NCBI GenBank assembly: GCA_023014485.1 | Contig: JAJOZX010002711.1 | Location: 58,501-122,500, forward strand | Reading direction: 5' to 3' | Source of the DNA: Bathynomus jamesi | Taxonomy: Eukaryota; Arthropoda; Malacostraca; Isopoda; Cirolanidae | DNA: 64,000 nt | Part shown: piece by piece, positions 42,983 through 54,891 of the stretch | Layout: each line of letters starts with the position of its first letter | Position numbering within the stretch: the stretch's first letter is position 1 | Notes under the pieces: model-generated | Databases searched by the model: none | The model's input: the letters and a program-made list of their open reading frames with translations, nothing else | What the model was told of the DNA's origin: nothing | Program-made: the position numbers and the translations under genes

Positions 42983-43335
42983 TTATCGCCTACGGTGCAA
43001 AACGCTAGATTCAAAGGTAATTGACGCTACATCAACATCGCCATTACTCTGCACGATGTGGTAAAACCGCCCAAGCATCAACTCGCCGTTTAACTGATAC
43101 GGCGGTTTATATTCAATGTAAAGGGCTTTCATATCGTTCAATACTATTTTTGTACCCACTTTACATTCGGCAGGTAAGTCGTCTTTAAGCGCCACTAGAA
43201 TGTTATTAAAAGCATGCGCAAAAACGTCATCGTCGGGCGTTACCATAAATACAAGTTTATAATCATGCCTTTCCAATCGGGTTTTTTTTCTAACGTACCG
43301 AGCTTTTCAATCGTGAACTCTTCTTCACTCGACAT
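42983..43335 (-). pseudogene. Polinton accessory gene gamma, copy B
   Basis: ATG at 43,335 (MSSEEEFTIEKLGT). A frameshift in an A run near 43,290 leads to the frame 43,276-42,983: DYKLVFMVTPDDDVFAHAF, LPAECKVGTKIVLNDMKAL, PPYQLNGELMLGRFYHIV and ending SSVLHRRR. About 117 residues. C-terminal half is better preserved than in copy A. Unknown function. Confidence 0.55.
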
Positions 43336-43620
43336 AGCGACAATTGAAATAAGCTTCCAAGTCGCAACGGCAGCTATCCACTATATAGAGACAGCTCTTC
43401 GGATGACCGTGTAGCGAGCTCTGCACCGTACCTCTCAAGCGTTTTGTACCAAAGCTCAGGATATTTCGAAGAATCTAAACCTTTTAAATACGCATCCAGA
43501 TCTAGCCCGTTCTCTCCCTGCACATTCCTACATTCAACAAATCCGTCGAGCAGAGCGGTGTAAGCGTACTCAAGTACTGTATCAAAATAAATCATGTCTG
43601 AGATGCGTGTGTCTAATATA

Positions 43621-44740
43621 CAGGGGTTGGACAAAATAATATGACACCTTGATAAATGGCGGTTTTTATTCTTAATATGGAGTTGGTCCTCCTTTAGCGG
43701 CAATAACAGCTGCAATGCGTCGGGGAATTGATCATACAGCTTTTGGACAGTGGCTAGAGGAATCCTGAGCCATTCTTCGAGCAAACCCTGCTCCAGTTCC
43801 TCCAAAGACGCCGGCGGTGGGAATCGGCTTCTGACATGCTGCTCCAATGACACCACAGATGCTCGATAATGTTAAGATCCGGGGATTGTGGAGGCCAATC
43901 CAAGCGTTCTACTTCACTAACATGCTCTTCAAACCAGTTTTTAACGACCCCAGCGGTGTGGATTGGTGCATTATCATCCTGGAAGGCGGCGCCGCCATTG
44001 GGAAACAGCGTTTGGACCATGGGATGGACCTGGTCAGCCAATATTGACAGATAGACCTGGGCGTTAACCCTACCATGCAGTTACTACAGCTGGGCCAAGA
44101 GTATTCCACGATATTGCTGCCCAAACCATCACAGATCCGCCTCCATGCTTAACGGTTGGGTCAGGCAGTCGGGGTCATAAGCATCTTTAAGCTGTCTCCA
44201 GACAGGGCAATTGCAGCCCTCCCATGGTATCCAGCTCCATGGAGCTCGCGACGTACAGTTCTGGTCGATACCGGGCTTGCAAGATGCTGGTTAAGCTCTG
44301 CAGTCACTTTTGGAGCTGTGGTCTTATGGTTCTTTGTCACAATGCGCTTTAGCACCCGGCGGTCTCGATCACACAGCTTCTTCTTGCGTCCACTATTGCA
44401 TTTGTCGGTGCTTGTCTTTCCATGGTTTTGGTATGCAGACATGACCATAGAGACAGTTCCTCTGGATACATTGAACATCTGAGCGGTTTTCGTCACCGAT
44501 GCACCAGCCATCCGCGCTCCGACAATTTGCCCTCTTTGGAAGTCTGACGGTCTTTCATAACTGCTAATTCATAATTCACTCAGATCTGTAAAACAACGTG
44601 AGGGTTATAACATGACGTATACACTCTCTGTTACCATTTAAATAGGTTTGCCAGTCATTTGACCGTTTACTTTGGTCTGAGCAGTCCGTAAAGATAACCG
44701 GTGAATCGGCGGGTGTTCATATTATTTTGTCTAACCTCTG
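43621..44740 (-). mobile_element. Tc1-type transposon inserted in gene beta
   Basis: Termini cagggg(t)tggacaaaat and the inverted cagaggttagacaaaat, with TA on both sides (43,619-43,620; 44,741-44,742). Copy A has the uninterrupted cctatattag site at about 30,285. Length 1,120 bp. Short terminal repeats of about 28 bp. Confidence 0.9.
43754..44511 (-). pseudogene. Tc1-type transposase
   Basis: N-terminal HTH part (44,511-44,161): MAGASVTKTAQMFNVSRGTV and a second DNA-binding domain with RRVLKRIVTKNHKTTAPKVT. After a frameshift and a damaged stretch (44,160-44,045) comes the catalytic part: AAFQDDNAPIHTAGVVKNWF and DWPPQSPDLNIIEHLWC (D...E). Final frameshift near 43,850. Non-autonomous now. 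Confidence 0.85.
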
Positions 44741-45167
44741 TAGGTTTCAGCTTACGGAATCCATCGATCTCAAACATTCTGTCGAGGATGAAACGGTTCA
44801 GTGTAAGAACAAGAACGCCATTATCAGCCGTGTTCTTCCACATCAATCGTATATCAACGCATGGTTGATTGTTATTTACACTCAATGTACAAACAACGGT
44901 ATATGAGGAGGCTTCACTAATCACATCTCTTATTATACCTACGTCAGGTGGTATTTTATACCGGTCCTCAGCCCACCTCTGAACTACCGCGAAGATTTTA
45001 TGCATCTCCTCAAGATTTAAATAAATAACGTTGCGCTTGCTCGCAGATCTACTGTTCGTTTCAAGCACACAGTTAATGGTGCCGGTTTCCCGCCTGAACA
45101 CACGCAACGACTTCGTCACGGAGACGTCGCACGAGGCGTTGAGAATGCTTCTCAAAGGGAGTTCCAT

Positions 45168-45540
45168 CGTATTCATCGAGATGACTATGGCACATCCACT
45201 CGGTGCAAGCTCTGAGGAGACTATGAGCCGCGTGAGGCATGCAGGCAGGCAGGAACGGGTCGATGGGCGGTTGACTCACCCTAATGATAGGTGAATAGGT
45301 TTGTTCGAACCCGTATGATCCGTGAGGTGCGATTCGCACCATAATCTAATGAAACCTGTGCAGCGCTGACCGAATTGTTGTACCCCATTATACTGGGTAG
45401 GCGTTTTGAGAAATTTTCCGGTACAAGAACTAATTTCGGTTTTAACGTTTTATCACTACCACTCCCCCGAATACGCACCAGACAGCTTCCCTCAGGGTAA
45501 ATTTCATGAACTAGGCACATTTTATAATGTTTTATCTCTC
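45168..45540. other. Intergenic between beta and alpha, copy B
   Basis: Equivalent to copy A 29,557-29,862. Repetitive, no gene supported. Confidence 0.45.
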
Positions 45541-46019
45541 CTAAAAATCTTCACACTGCGGGGCGCTGTTAGAGAGAAACATGTGTTCATATTTAGGCTT
45601 TTTATTTAACAGGCGATACTCATCTCTAAAATCTGTTAAAAACTCACATAACCCTTTAGCTACAACCTCATGATAACGAGATTCACATTTTCAGTTGTAG
45701 GGTATGAGTAATTGACATGGTGTAGCATGATATAATATCGTTTATCGCACCACTCATCCACAAGGCTCACTACCCATAACTGTTGTTTAGCCTCTGAGCG
45801 TGCCGCTTCTTCTACCACGCGGGTCACGTGTGCCTTTATAAAGCTTAGTTCTACAACATACTTCAGTACATCGTCTGTACTGCGAAGTCCTACAACCCCC
45901 TCGCCAGAATATCCGTAGAGTATTTGAATAGCCTGACCTTTCGCACGATTCAATGCTTCCTTAAAAGAGTCAAAGGAGGCTGGGGGTAGGGAGTTTTTGA
46001 GTATCCACTACATCTACGC

Positions 46020-49000
46020 TAGGGTGGAGTGAAAATGGCCCAAAAGTTTTTTTTGGGAATTTTAACTTACTTGAGGTTTTAAAAGTTGCCAATGGACTAA
46101 TAGAACAATATGCAAAAAAGTTTATTAAAATCAGACAATCTTTTGATCGACCACCAGACGTTATAAGTTTACAATAATATACGATTTTACATAAAAATAC
46201 CTAAAATACGAGTAAACATCAGACTATATATTTTTAGTTATTTTGGCACACTATTATGCTAACGATAGAGTCTGAGTTATGCATGCATGGTTAATTCAGA
46301 ATTGATAGTCACGTTTAGACTCAAGTTTCGGCATAAGCTGCCGAGAAGCGACGCGAGCCCGAATAAATCCATGGCGGGACGTCTCGCCACACACAGCGGC
46401 TGAAGCTTCGGTAACTAGGTTCACGCATCTTTCCACCGCCTGTGTGTGACAAGGGAAGCGAGGGAAGAGGACACTTGGTGAAATTTGAGCAGAGATCATG
46501 TCGTTCAATTCGTTGTCCGTCATATCCATCGTAACAGGAGGCTCCGTCACGGTCAAAGTCTGCCAATCGATCATGTCCTGGTATTCGGTCGCGTCGAGGT
46601 TGAGCGGTGGCACTCGAAACCTGCGGATTTTGTTTGCAGACACATGTGATCTTGCCTTCATGATTCTTCTGAGTCCGAGTTCCCTTATATGTGGTCGCTC
46701 ATCTGTGATCATGGCTAATAGCACGTTCTCGGGGTGTCCGCAGAAGCCGTTTCGCCGAATCACCGGGTCGACGACTTTCTTTAGAGAGGAGCTGAGGTAC
46801 CGTGTTCTCACCATCATCCCGTGCAGATGTTTGGCTCCATCTTTGCATGATGGCTGCGTCTTGATGGCGAACCATGTTGGGGCGTAGACCCGGATGATGA
46901 ATGTGACAAGAGTTTTGATGTTGTTGGATGGTGCATCGAGGCCAACATAGAGGCGGAGGATTCTGTTGGCAGTTGTCAACCATCGCGAGTGGTTCAATGG
47001 TCCCGGTTTTCGCAATGCTAGATCACAGGGACAGTGTCCTTCACTGACAGCTTGACACATCTGCTGCCACAGGTACTGCTGGTCAGTGCTCAGGTCCTTC
47101 ACGTCAACATGCGGCAGTGGCTGTAATGGAGATATAGGTTCATACGATGTTATATGGAGTTCCGTGCATGCTGTGAGAGATTTCCCTATCGGTCCTGAGA
47201 AGCACTTAGGTCCTGTAGTTGCTCCATCTAAATGCTGAAACAGGTGTCGCAGGGGAGCTCGTTAGCATGTAATAAGCACACGAGCCATTGCAGCGGTTTT
47301 TTAGTAATTCCTCAAGCTGCCGAATAACTCCGCCATTATGTCCAGTGTTGACAGCGGTTCCGTCGCATCCGACGACTTTCACACTGTCGAGATCCACACT
47401 TCGCGCAGCCAAGCATTCAAAGATTACTTTGGAAATCGCCTTGCTTGATCCACTTGACGGCGTCACGTGGCCAAAGTACGATGAACCTGGTTCACAAATA
47501 ATGCTGACGTGCTCTTCTGTATCTCTGTCCCGGTGGCCATGTCCTGCGGCGTCTCGTACATTTTTCATCGTTCTATCCTTTCGACCGTCGAAGTACAATC
47601 CAGGCAAGTCTGTCATACTGCTGTCTAGTTTTATCAGTTCTTGACGAGTTCTACTTCTTTCTCGGCGAATTTTACTACGATCAATGACTTTGGAGGTCAT
47701 TTGTAGACACAATTCCAATGTCTTGTAGCACGGATGAGGCAATAACGGCTGCTGCTCTATCTGAGACGCCCGTTCTATCGCACGCTTTAGCCAAACATGG
47801 TAATCGTACAGTCATCGTCATTCTTTGACGTTTACTCTCCAGTGTCGATAGATCAGGTTTACAGTGTGACTTAGATAGGGTGTATTCTTCGTCGCTGTTG
47901 TCGGTGTCGTCGTCCTTGTCTTCCTCGTTGTAGCTTCCAGAATTGCATTGCTGCTTCGATTGTTCTTGGTGAATGCTGTGTCTTCTCGATTCACAGACTT
48001 TCCTGGATATTTTCTTCTGTAGCTTTGTTGTTTCCACCAATCGATGCCTCCTATAATCATCTTTCTGGCTCCTCTCTGGTCCTCTAGAAACTTTCTTTCT
48101 TTGAGTGGTACTTTGTCCGCTCTTTCGCACTTACAGCTCATGACGAAATCTACACATTTGCATTTGCTAATGTCGAAGAGTTTATCTGCGTCTTCTCTGA
48201 ACTGTTCAAGTTGTTGCTTGTAGTTGTCGTTGTCCTTCCGAGCCTTGTATGGTTTCAAGATTTTCTTGTATTTCTCGTTGTACGGTCTGAGCGTTTCAAT
48301 CACTCGTCCGTGCGTCACGGTCGGAAGAGACGCTTTCTCCCAAACAAGTTCAACATCAACGCAAACTTTTTTGATACTTCGGCGAACGGTGGATATTTGT
48401 TATTCTTCGTTGTCAGCTGTTGTCTTGTATGGATGTAAGCCTTCATAAATCAGCGTAGGTGGGAAGAACATTTGTGGGTATCTCGCGTGGCGCGCCAAAA
48501 ATCACACATGCCGCCTTCTCCCTCGTAATAATTTCCATTCTGAAAAAAAAAAACAATTATTATAAATTGTAAGCAATGTAAGACTATTAAAGAATTTCTG
48601 CAAGAAAAAGAAATATCAAATTAATACTGTCACACTCACTTGTCAAACACCTATAAACAGATATCAATATGTAATTAACTTACTTTTAATATCAAGTTTC
48701 ACGAAAAAATGATAACAGCACAAATAACCTTCAATTCTCACTGCCACATGTGCACTGAGCTTGGCGGAGCAGCCGCGCTTTGCATATTACTCACTCTCCC
48801 CCCACTCCCAATCTCCCATCCCCTCTGACTCACGGACTGCATATGTTATCGCACCAAATCACTACCATCACTGAAACTAGCATTAAATCAATGTATGGTT
48901 AACTAAACTCTTTCTTATCTCACTTACTCACATCAGCTCTAATAATTTGGCCACCCTCTGTAATTGCCATTAATTTACATTCCACACATGTTGTAATCTT

Positions 49001-49276
49001 AAATGTCAACCTGAAGTATGCAATAACAGTCTACAGCAAACTAAGCTGTTAATTATTTGCATAAACATGGATGAAAGACCAGCATCTTGGATGACTCCTG
49101 ATGGGCAAAGCGATCGTTAAAACATGAAATATGCCATATATTAAAATCGCTGGTGGTCAATCAAGCAATGCTTCAATTGTATTATAATTTCACATGCTTG
49201 TTTCTAAAGCCCATTGGCAACTTTTCCACACTCAAGTAAATTAAAAATCCAAAAATGATATTTTCACTCCACCTTA
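46020..49276 (-). mobile_element. DDE-type transposon, TAGGGTG termini (element T3)
   Basis: Ends tagggtggagtgaaaat at 46,020 and taaggtggagtgaaaatatc (complement) ending at 49,276, flanked by an exact 8-bp duplication atctacgc (46,012-46,019; 49,277-49,284). Copy A shows the empty site at about 29,060. Length 3,257 bp. Transposase pseudogene on the minus strand; the remainder (48,450-49,276) is non-coding AT-rich. Confidence 0.88.
46296..48318 (-). pseudogene. T3 transposase (same family as T1)
   Basis: Frames 48,318-47,818, 48,130-47,681, 47,742-47,206 and 47,102-46,296. N-terminus LRPYNEKYKKILKPYKARKD and a Cys cluster CKCVDFVMSCKCERAD (about 48,160-48,120), then DRTGVSDRAAAVIAS, LPGLYFDGRKDRTM (about 47,590), VKVVGCDGTAVNTGHNGGVI (about 47,370), LNHSRWLTTANRILRLYVGL, PTWFAIKTQPSCKDGAKHL and FPCHTQAVERCVNLVTEA (about 46,440). 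D, D and E in these blocks are candidate catalytic residues. At least three frame breaks. Confidence 0.7.
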
Positions 49277-49672
49277 ATCTACGCCCTTTACTGAATACCA
49301 CTTCATAAATGTTGAACACGCGATATTAAAGGTGGCCATTTTCTTCTACGCGGGAGAGAATACGCGTCTGAGCTCAAGGGTATACAGAGGTCAACTGAGA
49401 ACGCGGTGACAGAGGTCTGCTCAGGCTACGGGGCGAATCACGTCCCCAGTCTTACAGTGGGCGGGGCATAACTTTACTGTACAGTGTACACACCACACAC
49501 ACACGCAAAGTGAAACACAAGTCGATGCACGATTTATTTAATAAACGAAATAACCAGCATGTATATATTTAGAAACATGTGCAATAAATAAGTTAACAAT
49601 AGGCACATAAAAGACTTCACAATACATATTAAGTTACAAATACGTGTGACGAATAAGTTAGCATTAGACCCA

Positions 49673-52600
49673 TCAAAGATTATGGTAACCAAAGGGTACG
49701 GTGTCATAGTACCAGGTAACTGGTAACGTTTCCTATAGGTGTTACGGCACACTTTCGTACCCCTAAGTTCCTTCACACACCCCAGTTTCTGCGCCCGAAA
49801 ATTGTGGGTGCCTACAATTAGTTGGGGAGGCCGTTCGCCCTCATCATCGTCCAAACGCACTAGATCCTTCAGCGAATCAAAGTTAACGACCTGTCGATTC
49901 GCTTGGTTAAGCGTGATACCCTTTGCCTTCACGATATATTTCGTTTCATTCCCTATCCTTACCCGTACCCCATAAGTTTTAGGTCCTGTTGAGACAAAAG
50001 AGTCGGCGTATGCGTTGTCCCCATACTCATCCTTGATCTCATCAGTGAGCTCGCCGAGGAATTCACCATAGCAGGCATGTATTCACACTCCATCGCTGTG
50101 AATATCACGCTATCTGTATCGGCATATAAGACTCTCTGCCCAAGAGAATGCAATAGACCCCAAAGTTTGATGCGGGCGTAGGCTGTTGTGAAGCTGGCTA
50201 CAGGAATGTTTGTAACCCTTGAGGTATCTGTGGCCAATTCAGTGTTGTTGTACTTTATTATGTAAGTATTACCTACATTCACGATTTCCATGACTTCTTT
50301 ATCGGGTGCGTTGGCATAATCCCAGACTTCGCTATAACTTTGTGCCAAATGAACGTTCCCTTGCCAGTATTCTGTGCAAATTTTCCCCATAGACTGTTTA
50401 GACACAACTTTGCACTAAAGCGCTTGCCAGGATTCTTTACAATTTGGGCGCGATCAAGTTGTATACCTTCGTGGTCGCGGTAACGTTGAATATAGGCAGA
50501 CTTTTCATCTTCGGTGTCAACTCCTCGCGGATACCCTGATGCCTCAACCTTATCCTTCAAAAATGCGTTTATATACGGTGTGAAAAGGTTGGGTAGCTTC
50601 TGAAACCTCCAAACCTCATGTATCTTCAGTATTCTATACCCATGGCGTACGGCTAGGGACAGCTCAGGACTTGTATATACGCCTCTGATCTTACGCTGGT
50701 GGGGTGTATGGTTACAATTACCGTTATTCTCTTCCGCACACTTCACGCACAGGGGAAACATGAGCTTATGGTCAATGACGACGGGTAAGATCGGCATCCA
50801 TAATTCGCGAGGGGCGAGCACGTCTACGAAAGAGAGCCCAAAGTAGCGATCATTCAAATTTCTTGAAAATTCACTGATGGAGGGCAGGTTAGGCCCCACT
50901 ATTTTTCAGGAGCGCCCACGGGGTACGGGTTGTTCTTCATCACGTATGGGTATAAAGAACAGAAGTCGTAGTAGTGAAGTTTCACGCCCTCCGTAGGTGG
51001 AAAGTATAGCTTGAAGGGATTTGTACGTCCACCGAACAAGCTATCACCGCATTTGAGAGGATCCAGTACCATTGAACTTGATGGCTCTTATCTCCTCACG
51101 ATACTGCTCATCGGTTTCCATCCGTGCATCATATTCATGCTCCCACAAGATTCTGTGTGTGAACCGGGCACCTATAAGTTGATCACGGGTGCGCGTCCAC
51201 GCACGGCAGTCGGCAGGAGATCTACCGTGGATATCTCCGGTGATTCCACACTCAGGACGGGGGCATCCATGCCACCAGCAACCGTTAAAAGAGTACACAG
51301 TCTTCTCACGAGTGGCACGGTTTTCACTTAGTCCATCAACCCAAAAAACACGACCATTAATCTTAATGGGTACTTCACCCGTGTTGCGGGCGTGCTTTAT
51401 GTATACACCTGTCTGCTGCTGTAGGTGTGTGAGCCAGTAAATAGCCTTGTGGCCGTAACTGCGGGGGTTGTTTCTGTGAATAATGGTTAAGGTGGCTTTA
51501 GGCATGAAGTTATTCTTGAACACCGTAAAGCATAGTGAAGCGATGGTGGTTGCGACTTGCAGCGGATCGCATTTGAAACGGACTATGTACATTCTTCTAA
51601 AGGCTTGGAAACATACTCTAAGCACGCGCACATCATTCACGCAATAACGTTCACACTCAGCAGCTATATTATAAGGATTACATTCATTAAAACTGCCGTA
51701 GTATCGATCAAAGTCTTCGCGCTCATCTACACTCATACAATCATAGTTAAAATAATGTTTGGGTGGAGGTAGACCTACATAGTTTAAAGTCTCGCTAGTG
51801 AGGAAAGTGTAAGGGAAGTAGCCTTTTGATACTTCAGCTGCTACCCCCATCACCTTGGGTAGCTTTGCTAATTTACAAGGCGTGAATAATAATGTATCTT
51901 TAAATTGCACATTACCTCTTATTTGCATCTGTATAAGTTTGTTTCCTCTTTTCAAGGGATCACCGTGAATATCTCGGATGATTCGTGCTCGAGCAGCTCC
52001 TTATAAAGGAACTGTGTGTCAAATTTTGCCCCGTTATGGGCAAGAATATACACAGTCATTTTTTTGAACTTGTCGGCTAACTTGACAATATAGGACACAA
52101 ATAGTTTCACAGGGAATCTCTGCAGACACCTTAAAAACGTTTGTCCGTTTACCACATTTGGGGCACTCGTCACACTCGATCTCCATACACTCGTTGCAGA
52201 TAGTCTGGCTCACAAGTAAATGTGGAACTACCTCTTTGGTTTCGGCGTTCGTATATGTTTCTATATCGTAGTATACAGTTATACAAGGTTTGTTTTTAGG
52301 CTTTGCGTCTTTCATATAACATACATGTTTTACGCCATCCGCCTTATATTCCTCCTGGCATGTAGAACAGTGAATTTCGTCACACTTGTGCTTGAAATTT
52401 CCGCTACCATTCAAGGTGTGAAACATGCCACATTCACAGATTCTCATTTTCCTGCACGTGCCAATTGATTTATGGAGATCAAAACAGTTATTGTTGAAAA
52501 ATGTGCGTCTACACACATTAATCCCTCTTCTCAGCTTCAACTACACGGCTTTCACATTTGGGGCTTTTACACTGTTCACATACCATGTGGCAATCTTTAC

Positions 52601-53924
52601 AATGTTTCACTATATCATCTGCAAACTCGAGACACCCCTTACACAAATCATGATGTCGCCCATATTTTCGACTTTTATCATAACTCGCGTAAAGGCACCT
52701 TATATTACGGATGGGGAGATACGTTGTACCTGACAGTCCTAAAATAAGTAGGGGTCTTGTACGATCTCTCACACTGCTTTTAAAAACATACACAGTCCTA
52801 CGACGATCATCCAGGCCAAATACCACTATACGGACATTCATTTCCTGCTCTACCCTTCTCAGTTCTTCAGGACCCATATTACAGTCAAATTCAAGTTCAC
52901 AGTCTACAGCTAGTTTACGGGCACGCTCCACGATCGTGGGCAGCCAAATTTTTTGGGTCCGTGTATTTGTACAGTAAACATGCGAGCCAACACTACTGCT
53001 ATAAAGCCGCAACCACGATCGACGTTTATATGCCTTCTATAAATAGCCTGAGAATTGAAGTTAAGAGTATACGGAGTGGTACTATGACCCGCAACACGGA
53101 ATACACGGTCAATATTTACCGTGAAGTTGTCCATATTGAATGCTATACTACTTTGGGCAGCTTGCTTTATACGTGCTAATATATATCTATATCTTCAGCA
53201 GCCAAACGTCTAAATGGCACTACCACCCAAAAATCATCTACATCACCATCATCTGAGCCGAAACCGAAGGACAGACTCGTCCTGACTTCACGCTCGTCGC
53301 GGTTCTGAAGGGCAAACTCTACAATGCCCTCTACAACGCGACGTAGTCCATACTCAACGCCATTGCTATACACGGATATAGGATCGGCCCTGACTATATA
53401 CCGATTTCTAGTCAAGACTGGGATGGGGGCAACGGTACGCATCAACTCAAATGTTATATCATCCTCAACAGAACGGGGGATAGCTGTGGAGGATGGACAT
53501 GGGGCTATATTGGATGATGTAGGGTGGCAACGTAAGACGTAGAGGGTTGGGGATCTATTATTGCAGAACGGGTGGGGCCTGCGGAGGATGGACAAGGGAC
53601 TATACTGGATGATGTAGGGTTGGCAACATAAGACGTTGAGGGCTGGGGCTGTACCACGGATTGTCCAATAACCGGTCCGTATTTTGTACGCTTCATACCT
53701 GAAGTGGAGGGTTCTTCATCATGTCTCCGTTTTGAACGTGCAACAAGTGTCTCTGGTAGGGATTCATAGGCGGGTATGGGTACTGTAGATGCAGAGTCAG
53801 TGGGATCATCCGTGATATCGATGATGGTCGGTTGTACATCATCGTCATTAACGGTTCTGTTGAAGAAGAAAACAAAATATAAGGAACAGAACTCGTTATT
53901 TGTGGTATTCTGTAAATGAGTCAC
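49673..53924 (-). pseudogene. Polinton protein-primed DNA polymerase B, copy B
   Basis: From the 5' end: TVNDDDVQPTIIDITDDP (53,860), Pro-rich linker, FRRLAAEDI, NFTVNIDRVFRVAGH, LPTIVERARKLAVDC, NMGPEELRRVEQEMNVRIV (about 52,880), Cys-rich CKDCHMVCEQCKSPKC, then YYDIETYT (about 52,270), AHNGAKFDTQFL (about 52,040), YCVNDVRVLRVCF (about 51,635), SFNGCWWHGCPRPECGI, YYDFCSLYPYVM (about 50,960), LCLNSLWGKFAQN (about 50,395) and YADTDSVIF (about 50,120). Stop at 49,673. Frames break about seven times, at places mostly different from copy A. Better than copy A in the palm region. Confidence 0.85.
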
Positions 53925-53946
53925 TTAGGGGTGTGACGTGTTAGAA
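53925..53946. promoter_or_regulatory. Divergent start region between polymerase and ATPase
   Basis: Only about 22 bp separate the first polymerase codon (minus) and the ATPase ATG (plus), so the two gene clusters must share control sequence that overlaps coding DNA or lies in 5' exons. TGAGTCA (53,917-53,923) and gtgacgtg (53,933-53,940) look like AP-1/CRE-type sites; only the second is kept in copy A. Confidence 0.3.
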
Positions 53947-54575
53947 ATGGAGGCTGTAGAAAAATTCAGATTCACGAGCCCATCCACATGTATTATATCT
54001 GGCCCGACAGGTTGTGGTAAAACGGTGTTTATGCTTAATATCATTAAAGAAAAGGGTGAAATGTTCTCAAAATTTGTGCATAAAGTTATATGGTGCTATT
54101 CGACATACCAATCAGTGTTCAACGAGTACCAAGGCGACGTTTTGTTCCACAAGGGGGTCTATGACGTTAATTCACTAAAGGGAAAGGAACATACAGTCAT
54201 CGTAATTGACGACCTCATGTTGGAGATGGATAAAACGTTTGCCGAGACATTTACAGTATTCTCCCACCACCTTAACATAAGCGTGTTCTTCATCAACCAG
54301 AATCTATTTTTCAAAAGTAGATACATGCGCGATGTATCATTAAATACACAATATCTAGTCTTATTCGCTCAACGTAGAGATGTGTCACAAATTGGGGTAT
54401 TAGCCAGTCAAATGTTCCCGAGTCAGCGTAAGGAGTTTTTGGAGGTTTATAAAGAGGTCACAAAGCAACATTATGGATATTTGCTTGTGACCTTCACCCG
54501 CGAAACACGTTTAGGGTGCTTCTAAGAACGAATATATTTCCAAACGAGCCTGAAACCGTGTACATTCCAGAATGA
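53947..54575 (+). pseudogene. Polinton packaging ATPase, copy B
   Basis: MEAVEKFRFTSPSTCIISGP leads into intact Walker A GPTGCGKT (about 53,999-54,022). Then KVIWCYSTYQSVFNEYQ, Walker B HTVIVIDDLMLE (about 54,190-54,225) and VFFINQNLFFKSRYMRDVSL. A 1-bp loss near 54,487 shifts the last ~30 residues; the ancestral end (NIFPNEPETVYIPE) is at 54,575 in another frame. Near-intact: only the C-terminal tail is affected. ATP-driven DNA packaging is the expected role. Its TGA overlaps the next ATG. Confidence 0.85.
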
Positions 54576-54891
54576 TGAATAGGCTAAAGAAATACCAGAA
54601 TTAATAAAAATCTATCAACGACTGCCTCGGGCGTTGCAGCAGTGCTTGCTAAAAATATCGACTCTGACTTTTTAAAATGCATCTGAAATCTGCCTCAATG
54701 TTATAAAATGTAATGTTCCAATGAAATCCTGTCAGAAGGCTCGCTTACGTCGTTACAAGAACATAATACGTACGCTCGCCCATAAAAGTCAGACTGTGGG
54801 TAAGAAAAAGCGTATTATTGTACAAAGAGGTGGGTCGTTCCTCCCCATCTTATTTTCAATTTTGGGTCCTTTACTGACTAGCTTAATATAA
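54572..54891 (+). pseudogene. Small Polinton protein with GG-hydrophobic tail, copy B
   Basis: ATG at 54,572 overlaps the ATPase stop (AATGATGAA). MMNRLKKYQELIKIYQRLP, ending ..IDSDFLKCI at a 2-bp loss (about 54,683). The second half lies in another frame: RLRRYKNIIRTLAHKS, KKKRIIVQRGGSFLPILFS, with TAA at 54,889 overlapping the PX ATG. About 105 residues in the ancestral frame. Function unknown. Confidence 0.6.

Larger units (their letters stand above)
43325..45167 (-). pseudogene. Polinton accessory gene beta, copy B, split by Tc1
   Basis: MELPLRSILNASCDVSVTKS starts at 45,167 and the frame is open through CVDIRLMWKNTADNGVLVL and FRKLKPT to the transposon at 44,740. After it the frame resumes (43,620 down) with RISDMIYFDTVLEYAYTALL, GLDLDAYLKGLDSSKYPELW. 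The N-terminal half is intact here and broken in copy A, so the two copies complement each other for annotation. Unknown function. Confidence 0.6.
45541..49339 (-). pseudogene. Polinton accessory gene alpha, copy B, split by element T3
   Basis: Start ATG at 49,339 (MATFNIACSTF). T3 is inserted after the first ~20 codons. Beyond it the frame 45,953-45,660 reads NRAKGQAIQILYGYSGEGVV, LSFIKAHVTRVVEEAARSEA, DEWCDKRYYIMLHHVNYSYP. A deletion near 45,665 removes the YFYHYINIYHDE segment present in copy A; the C-terminus (FLTDFRDEYRL) lies in another frame to about 45,541. Unknown function. Confidence 0.5.

Noticed and set aside
53917..53923. AP-1 site TGAGTCA as a functional promoter element
   Set aside because: Not present in copy A at the same place, and a 7-bp match alone is weak evidence; mentioned only as a possibility.
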